From NCBI GenBank assembly GCA_001466705.2, contig LATX02000222.1, positions 124,001 to 188,000 on the forward strand: DNA of 64,000 nucleotides, given 5' to 3'. A program made the translations under genes and the position numbers. Below, piece by piece: positions 57,801 through 64,000 of this stretch. The first letter of the stretch is position 1. Each line of letters opens with the position of its first letter. The stretch is from Moniliophthora roreri (Eukaryota; Basidiomycota; Agaricomycetes; Agaricales; Marasmiaceae). The notes under the pieces were generated by a model. The model had not been told where the DNA came from and searched no databases. It saw only the letters and a list, made by a program, of their open reading frames with translations.

Positions 57801-58268
57801 GATTGGAGCATAGAGAGTGTGTTTTCCGCCTCTTGTATTTTCTTCGGTTTCTGATCCCATCTCGCAGCTCTGAGTGAGGCGCTCAAGGCAGACCATGGTT
57901 TTCACCCGGAAAGCCGTGCTATACGAGATCTTATGGAGATCATGTCGGAGTATGACCCTCAAACCAGACGTGAATATCTGCAATTCATAACAGGAAGTCC
58001 TAAGTTACCCATTGGCGGTAAGCAGTGTTAACTGAGGTATACGTTAGCCCTTCCTCATCGACAACCTACAGGTTTCCGCGGTCTCAACCCACCTCTCACT
58101 GTGGTCCGAAAGCCGTACGAGGCGCCCCTCACCGCAGACGATTACTTGCCCAGCGTTATGACTTGCGTCAACTATCTCAAACTACCAGAATACAGCTCAA
58201 AAGCCGTTATGAAGGAGAAGATACGAGTGGCAATCAAGGAAGGAATCGGAAGCTTCCACTTGTCTTAG
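51842..58268 (+). CDS. UFD4: HECT-type E3 ubiquitin ligase UFD4/TRIP12
   Basis: Large multi-exon gene. The start is ATG 51842 (MDLPPSNQQ), with introns at 52072-52128 and 52327-52365 resolved. The N-terminus is basic, then strongly acidic (52490-52620). An armadillo-like region follows: LLTLQELSELLSISTEDTLA, QVLAARCLANLMEALPGVAH and MEKISEEFPSAIVREGGLSA. The C-terminal HECT domain (about 56850-58268) has LEVEYFEEVGTGLGPTLEFY, HIFRVIGQFVAKAMLDSRII, DLALDFTLPGYDIDL and FITGSPKLPIGGF. It ends with LPSVMTCVNYLKLP, which carries the catalytic cysteine. Yeast Ufd4 ubiquitylates ubiquitin-fusion and N-degron substrates and human TRIP12 acts in DNA damage signalling; substrates here are inferred only. 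Confidence 0.92.
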
Positions 58269-58621
58269 TTTTTCATTCGCGTCCATGAATAATTGCTTTA
58301 ATTGCTTAGTCGAATATATCTCTGTACTACCCGGTGTTCCTTTCTCTGTTTTACTTACGTGCAATGTTCAATAGACTTCAATACAAAGATATGTGTCGTT
58401 CAGATCGCTTCCATAATCAGGCAGTTTCTGGCAAGTAACCGTATATTATTGCCTAGTTTCCAAGATTTATGTCATTTCAATGATATGGAGTGATGAGGTT
58501 GGTTCAGGAGGAGCGGAAATCATTGAGTACACAAGCTCACAACCCCACCCGGCTTGGTATTTAGCATTGGGTAGCACGGGCAAGAAACGACCTCGTGGAG
58601 ATGCTTCAACGCTCAAGGATG
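58269..58621. other. Spacer after UFD4
   Basis: UFD4 3' flank; no gene recognised. Confidence 0.4.
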
Positions 58622-59990
58622 CTAGGCCACGAAAGGCCTTGATTCCATAAATTTAACAACCTCCACCGTCTCGCTATTCCCAAAATTATAGTAATTGTGG
58701 TATATGAGAACGACACGCAATAATTTGAGGAGAATTCTGGACTCTGCAATGAGTCTATGAAACGCACGGATATGACGAGATTTGGGACGGTCTCGTCGAG
58801 AGGAACGGATAGTGAAATACTTGAGATTGGAGACGGGCTGCAGCATCTCAGACATCCTGGAGTCGAAGATACTTGTGTCATCTGTTAACAGAGTGAGTCC
58901 CTGCAATGACGATCTGACTCGTGCAAGCATTCCTACAAAGGCTGAGAGGGAAGGGCCGCAATCCTCCGAGTCCTCGTGTTTTATGTGCGTCGAAAGCTCG
59001 AGGGCCCGGATCGAAGGGACTCTGGCAAAATGAGGGAAGAGAATAGTGGCAATAACTCCGAGAATCCATTCCACAGGTTGATGTAAAGTTCTCGAAGGGA
59101 TGGAGCGCAACTGGGAAGCCTAATTACCTCGTCATTCAGAGTATTTTACGCTCAAGACCTACATACTAGTGAATATTTGGAGTACTTGAAGAAACTCGAG
59201 AAACTCGTCTGAATCCGACATATCAAGGTCGAGCGAAACAAGCTGTTCCCATGGTAAAAGGCCGCGCATTAGATATGGTGTTGTCGCGATGAGTTTGAAA
59301 TGACGAAGCGGTGGACCTGCTCTCCTCAAGGCCTTCCAAAACGACCGCGGTAGAGAGACTTCGTCGTCGCCGCCAATGAATCCAGATTGGAGGGAACGAA
59401 AATTACCAAAAGATTTACTTTGGAAAATCCGGCAATTTCATGTCAAGGTCCTGTATCCGGGATGCATACCGCATGAGACACATCATGGCGTCGAGGCCAT
59501 AGGATTCCAATTCGCGATGTCCACAAGAAAGCAACAGTACCAGTCGTTCAAATAGTTGTGAATGAGAGGTGTGAAATCCGTCTTCAGCGAATTGATATCG
59601 TCAACATCAATGGATGGCCAAAGACGTGGACGCGCCTTGACAATGGCTCGCCAATGAGGGCATGCCCGGGCCAGGCCATATATACGTCGGGGGTCGAATC
59701 ACGAGTTCTTAGCCTTTATCGCAAGAGAAGACCTCTCCCTTTCTATCTTCCGAAGTAATATATAGTCCTGGGATGTTTGAGCGGATTTCCCCAAACAGAC
59801 TCGATGAAAGATATCTTCTATCAGCTCCAACGGCAATCGTCGGATGGGGGAGAGCAAAAGATATCTCCCGGGATGCGCTCCTCCAAAATAGCTTTCTCAG
59901 TCTCCAATTGGTCCATGAGTCGACGAGGACGCTTAATCTCCTCGTACCTCCAAACCGTCCTCTTCGAGAGAGAGAGATATACAGCAGCCC
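58622..59990 (-). pseudogene. Decayed F-box gene
   Basis: Minus-strand remnants in order but in different frames: MDQLETEKAILEERIPG (about 59870-59930), then RRLPLELIEDIFHRVCLGKS (F-box, about 59780-59850), then ARACPHWRAIVKARPRLWPS and VDDINSLKTDFTPLIHNYLN (about 59520-59680). After several stops comes an LRR-like tail with FARVPSIRALELSTHIKHED and VSNLKYFTIRSS (58622-59110). The first frame change lies inside the normally continuous coiled-coil to F-box region and leaves no room for an intron. Together this is best read as an inactivated F-box gene; parts of the order could also reflect introns. Confidence 0.55.
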
Positions 59991-60423
59991 AAGTGGTCTC
60001 TGCAGTTGTAGGGGAATAAGTTAAGATAATATGTCGGGGAACAAATTCGTCCTTGCCAAGTCCTTGCACTCGTCACAGAGAATAGTGTTTCGACGACTAG
60101 TAGTGAACATATTGAATTCGCGTTACAGTAACGATGTGAGAGTGTCTCATGTCAATGCGCTGGATTTGGCCGTCGGATTGGGCGTTTAGTATGCCCTGGA
60201 CTCTGCTCTTTGAGATCAACTCGGTCGTTGTTTATACAACAATGTCTAGACACACAAGCTAGTCGAGTTTGAAGTAGGAGCTATAGAGTTTTCAATTTTC
60301 TGCCACAATACGCATGCCAAGTAACGTTATGAGGCTGTCGCTCATCCTCTGGGCGGTGGCCCGTGAAGCACTGCGCTTCCAAGGCGTGCAGCATGAAGAG
60401 ATTGGGCAACAATGTATATGTAG
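59991..60423. other. Spacer between F-box remnant and UTP18
   Basis: UTP18 3' flank on the right. Nothing recognised. Confidence 0.4.
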
Positions 60424-62514
60424 CTACACTACGTAATCCTTCAACGAGAACAACAGCACTCTACCCTTCGAATTGCCTATCGCCATATACTCACTCCCTG
60501 CTGAAAAGTCAATCGAAGTGACATGACCAAGTGGTGTACCAGACGTGGGCCAATTAGCATATGTTGTTAGCGAAGGGGTATGGAACTACCAGAGCTCAAA
60601 TTAACGTGACACACTGATATGGCAAGAGCTTACCAGTTTCAACGCATCCTTCTTCTCCCTGCTCGCCACCGCCAGCAACTGACCGTCTGGATTGAACCGC
60701 ATGGATGAGATCGGTGTTGTCAGGTTCTCCAAGGTTTTCACAGGCTTAGGTTGTTTTTGAACTTCCAGTGAAGCACATGCCGAAGATTCGTACATATTCA
60801 CTAGACCAGAAGTTGAACTGGGAATAACGGTGAATCCGTGGGCATATAGATGACGAGAGGTATGATCTTACCCAATACCGAGTAATCCTCGCGAAGGAGC
60901 TGCTGATCCGGCAAGTACCCTTGCAGCACCTCTAAAGCCACCTTCATCTCTCCATTTCCTCACGCATCGACGTTCAGCGACATCCCAGATATATATTTCT
61001 GAGTCACCGGTTAAAACGGCTAGGTGCGTTCTGGCGTCTCCGCCTTCCTCGCTAGGCAACACAGAAGGCGGAACCCACCATAGTCCCTTGACACCTCCAC
61101 CACTGGGACCGCCGCCACTTGAACACTTCAAGCTTCCGATGACCTGCCCAGCACTTCCACCCGAAGTTCCCGACGCTTTCCAGTCCACGAGGTGAACGTA
61201 GCCTCCACGCCCTGCAACGCCTAGCAGTTCTCCTGTCGGTGAAAACGACGAAATATCCATAGATCCTGACCCCGATCCGCTTCCATTCTGATTTTGGTTT
61301 CTCCCTCGTTTCCTACCTGAAGAATTGGAATCCAGAGACGTAGTTAAATCATCCCATCTAGTTCCCCAGAGACCTCTCACGCCAGCACCGCCAGCACCAC
61401 CTGAAAGGGCGCCGGATTGTAGGTCGTAGACATAGAAGAAAGGTCTCGATCCAGTTAACAGGATCTGGGTACCACCTGGGTGGAACTGAACGGAAGATTG
61501 GGAGGTGAGAGGGAGAGAGGGGATATGAACGGTCTGTAAGAGTGGGGAGAGGTGGCCGTCGATCTGTAGAGACATTAGTAGAACGTAAAAGTCAGAAAAG
61601 AACGTGAAGTTACATTATACAGTCTAACACGCCTATCCTTGCTGCCCACGGCCAACACAGGTACCATAGGCGAAGGATGGAAAGCTAAGCTTTTAATCTC
61701 TCCACAAGCAGCTTGCTGAGCTTCTTGATTTGCATCACGTAGACGAGTAATATCAATCGTCCCCGCTTGCAACGCCCGCTTCGATTTCTTGGAGCGAAGG
61801 ACCCCGGACGAAGAGGAAAGTAGATGCTGCACATCTGGTCCCTCTCCTGCACCGGAAGCACCGTCTTCGTCTGCATCGTCTGCCCATGCCACCTTCTTTT
61901 CTATTTTGTTTCGAGCCTGAGCAGCCCACTCTGGCTCGGGGTTTATTCGCTCAAACTGCCTTCGTAAACGTGATTCGTATTCTCGGCCTTGTAGCTCTTC
62001 CTCGTGCGGTGCATCCCGAAGTTTACGGAGACGTTTGGAGGAGAGTGAGATTGTCGTCGGGTCCGAAGGATCTACCCAAGCAGAAGCCTTGTGTTTTCGA
62101 GCTGTTTTCTTCAAAGATTCTTTTTTAGGTACAGAAGAGGAAGATGAGGAGCCTGAATCTGATTCTGACTCTGATGCAGACGAAGAACTCGAAGAAGAGC
62201 TAGCATGTTGCTCGTCACTCTGGGGTAACTCGCCATCGTCCACGAAGAAAAGCTGTAGCAGATATTTAGTAAAACTCAAGGACAAAGAGACAGATACGCA
62301 CGTCCTGATCCAAGAGATTTCCAAATTCTTTCCCTCCATCACCTACAATGTCGTTTTCCTTATCTTCCAGTCCTACTGCCTTCCCACTAAACTTGGTCCC
62401 AAATAGTATGCTTTCTAGCATGCGCTCTTCATCATCTTTATTGGCATCGTTGAGAGCTACGTCCTCGCCATGCTCTTGGGTCAATTTCTGTTTTTTTCGT
62501 GCGTGTTTGACCAT
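60424..62514 (-). CDS. UTP18: UTP18, WD40 component of the small-subunit processome
   Basis: Start Met 62514 (MVKHARKKQKL). The first exon ends near GKEFGNLLDQD; after an intron, LFFVDDGELP and an acidic Ser run follow. The middle contains STRLRKLRD-like SSKRLRKLRDAPHEEELQGR and YESRLRRQFERINPEPEWA, the hallmark before the WD40 repeats of Utp18. Then come IKSLAFHPSPMVPVLAVGSK, SVQFHPGGTQILLTGSRPFF, ISSFSPTGELLGVAGRGGYV, ISSMRFNPDGQLLAVASREK, and the last exon NWPTSGTPLGHVTSIDFSAG to the stop at 60424. Utp18 is part of the UtpB complex that processes pre-18S rRNA in the nucleolus and recruits the exosome cofactor Mtr4. Gly/Ser-rich insertions between blades are lineage features. Confidence 0.93.
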
Positions 62515-62600
62515 TGTGAGTGGGAAGGTACGTCGGCGCCAAAACTTTTTTGTCATGCACGTGGACTCGCTTCCGACTGTCACGACGGTGACGAACGGAC
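62515..62600. promoter_or_regulatory. Shared bidirectional promoter of UTP18 and CCZ1
   Basis: 86 bp between the divergent start codons. No TATA box is visible. Confidence 0.55.
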
Positions 62601-64000
62601 ATGGCGAGACTGCCTCCCAATCTCTCATATCTCACGATATATAACCCGACATTGTCTCCTACTGGACCGGTTTCTGAAGATGACGAAGATGCTGAAGAAC
62701 AAGCTCAAATTCTGTTCTATACCTCGAAGGAAAGAGCAGTGTCGAAGGATACCATGCTTAGACAGATCGGTCTAGCGAAAGCACTGGGAAACTTTTCAGA
62801 GTACGTCTTGAACTATTCCTTTTTGGACAAGTCTAAAACCAGAATACTAGGATGTTCAGTGGTGGGGAGTCTTGCGATAGTATACATTCCCAGACTAGGA
62901 GAATGATCATGTTATGCCCGGAACCCGATTTTTGGATACACGCAGTGCGTTCAGTCCTTCATCTGAAGGGATGGCAAATTTGATTCAGTAGGGTGATTTA
63001 GGGTGTTGAACTCGCAAAGACTCCTCGAATGCCGATCAAACCCAAAGGGAAAGGCAAGGAGAAGGAACCGGCAGTGGGTTACGACTACAGTGATGCATCT
63101 GTTCACGACTTGGCCTTGAAGGTAGATATAGTGAAAGGTTACGAACGTTTCAAGGTGCGCACTAGCATGATATTCATTGCAGCTGATCGCTCACAGTCGG
63201 CAACGGCAGCTAACACATGGATCATTTACCTCAATTTTGTCAACGCAAGGACGGACAGCGCTAGAACTGCAATTGGAGCGATTTTTCACGCCTTGGGCCT
63301 GGTCATGGGACTTGGAAGACGGATATGAATTTGGAGAACATTTAGGTGAACATTTTTCCATCTAGTATCCCCCTAAGTCTTACACGTTGATGTTAGGTGT
63401 GGCATTACACCCCAAGCATACTGCGTTATCCCCATTATTAGAGGAATTCTCATCTAATATCCCTGTTAACGCCGCCCCAATCTTTTTGACAAGCAGGCAC
63501 ATTATACCCTCTAGACGTTACACCAACGGACGGTTACCTCATTCACTATCGCGACATCTTCTCTCCTTAGTACCACCTTCCTCAGAGTCATCCGAACCTC
63601 GTCTTCCAGCTGATCCAGAAGGTACTTTACGTCGCAAGCAACCCATAGACTCTGGCAACTCAAAGGGCACAGCAATCAGGAAAGACGCGGACCCCACCCA
63701 GAATAATCACACTTTTATAGGAATTCCTACGGGGAACTTGAACATGAACATTAACATGAAGTGGGGGTGGCCTGGTTACCTTACCTTTGGAAAGTCGTCC
63801 CAGGCACGACCCACCGCTTCACCCGCCCTATCTGGTCAAGAGCAAAAAGACGACCAGAAGCCGGAAACCGAGAGGACGGACGAGAAGGCTAATGTAGCCA
63901 GTCACCCTGTAGAAGCAGAAGTGGACAAAGGTGCTCTTGATGATGCGGTGCCATCAAATAAGGTCTACATTGGAGATCAGGCTTCTGTTGAAGGAGAAAA
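62601..64000 (+). CDS. CCZ1: CCZ1, subunit of the Mon1-Ccz1 Rab7 (Ypt7) exchange factor, 3' end beyond window
   Basis: Start ATG 62601 (MARLPPNLSYLTIYNPTL). The first exon continues with AQILFYTSKERAVSKDTMLR and QIGLAKALGNFSE. Introns then rebuild MFSGGESCDSIHSQTRRMIM and CPEPDFWIHA, the conserved first longin domain of Ccz1. Later exons give VDIVKGYERFK, LTHGSFTSILSTQGRTALEL, RFFTPWAWSWDLEDGYEFGE and MKWGWPGYLTFGKSS. The frame is still open at 64000. With Mon1 it activates Ypt7/Rab7 for late endosome and autophagosome fusion with the vacuole. It is divergent from UTP18, with 86 bp between. Confidence 0.92.

Overview
The window is nuclear DNA of a filamentous basidiomycete, most likely an Agaricomycete. 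Genes lie on both strands, most are split by short GT-AG introns (about 47-65 nt) with CTAAC/CTGAC-like branch points, intergenic spaces are short, and the gene content is typical of that class: cutinase, a microsomal P450, a HET-domain gene, many F-box genes and DUF2235 proteins. I cannot name the species. Exon coordinates were read by eye from splice signals and reading-frame continuity; CDS spans run from start to stop and include introns.

Left part (1-16.9 kb, minus strand). An intact block holds a DUF2235 hydrolase fused to WD40 repeats, the sulfhydryl oxidase ERV1, and the large HEAT-repeat AP-1 accessory protein LAA1/HEATR5. To its left lies an older, rearranged copy of the same block: a second DUF2235 gene cut by the window edge, then decayed pieces of ERV1 and of the LAA1 3' end.

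Middle (17-31 kb). A secreted cutinase is followed by the interstrand-crosslink repair nuclease PSO2/SNM1, a frameshifted HET-domain gene, an intronless F-box gene, a SLY41-type triose-phosphate-transporter family protein, and a gene-poor stretch. That stretch has one unrecognised spliced gene and a roughly 1.1 kb element bounded by 29-nt inverted repeats.

31-38 kb. Two tandem F-box paralogues of identical length show a sharp conversion-like tract. Small hypothetical genes and an HSL-family esterase follow.

38-64 kb, a mostly housekeeping stretch: the Sec14-like lipid transfer protein SFH5, PAF1 and TRM82 (divergent, 74 bp apart), mitochondrial ribosomal protein mL49 (IMG2), a cytochrome P450 with an upstream tandem repeat, AP endonuclease APN2 with two PCNA-binding motifs, an unrecognised gene, the HECT ubiquitin ligase UFD4/TRIP12, a decayed F-box gene, and the divergent pair UTP18/CCZ1 (86 bp apart; CCZ1 runs off the right edge).

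I found no CRISPR arrays, rRNA or convincing tRNA genes. The genes do not form one metabolic cluster. The most unusual content is the duplicated DUF2235 locus and its debris, the inverted-repeat element, and the F-box conversion tract.
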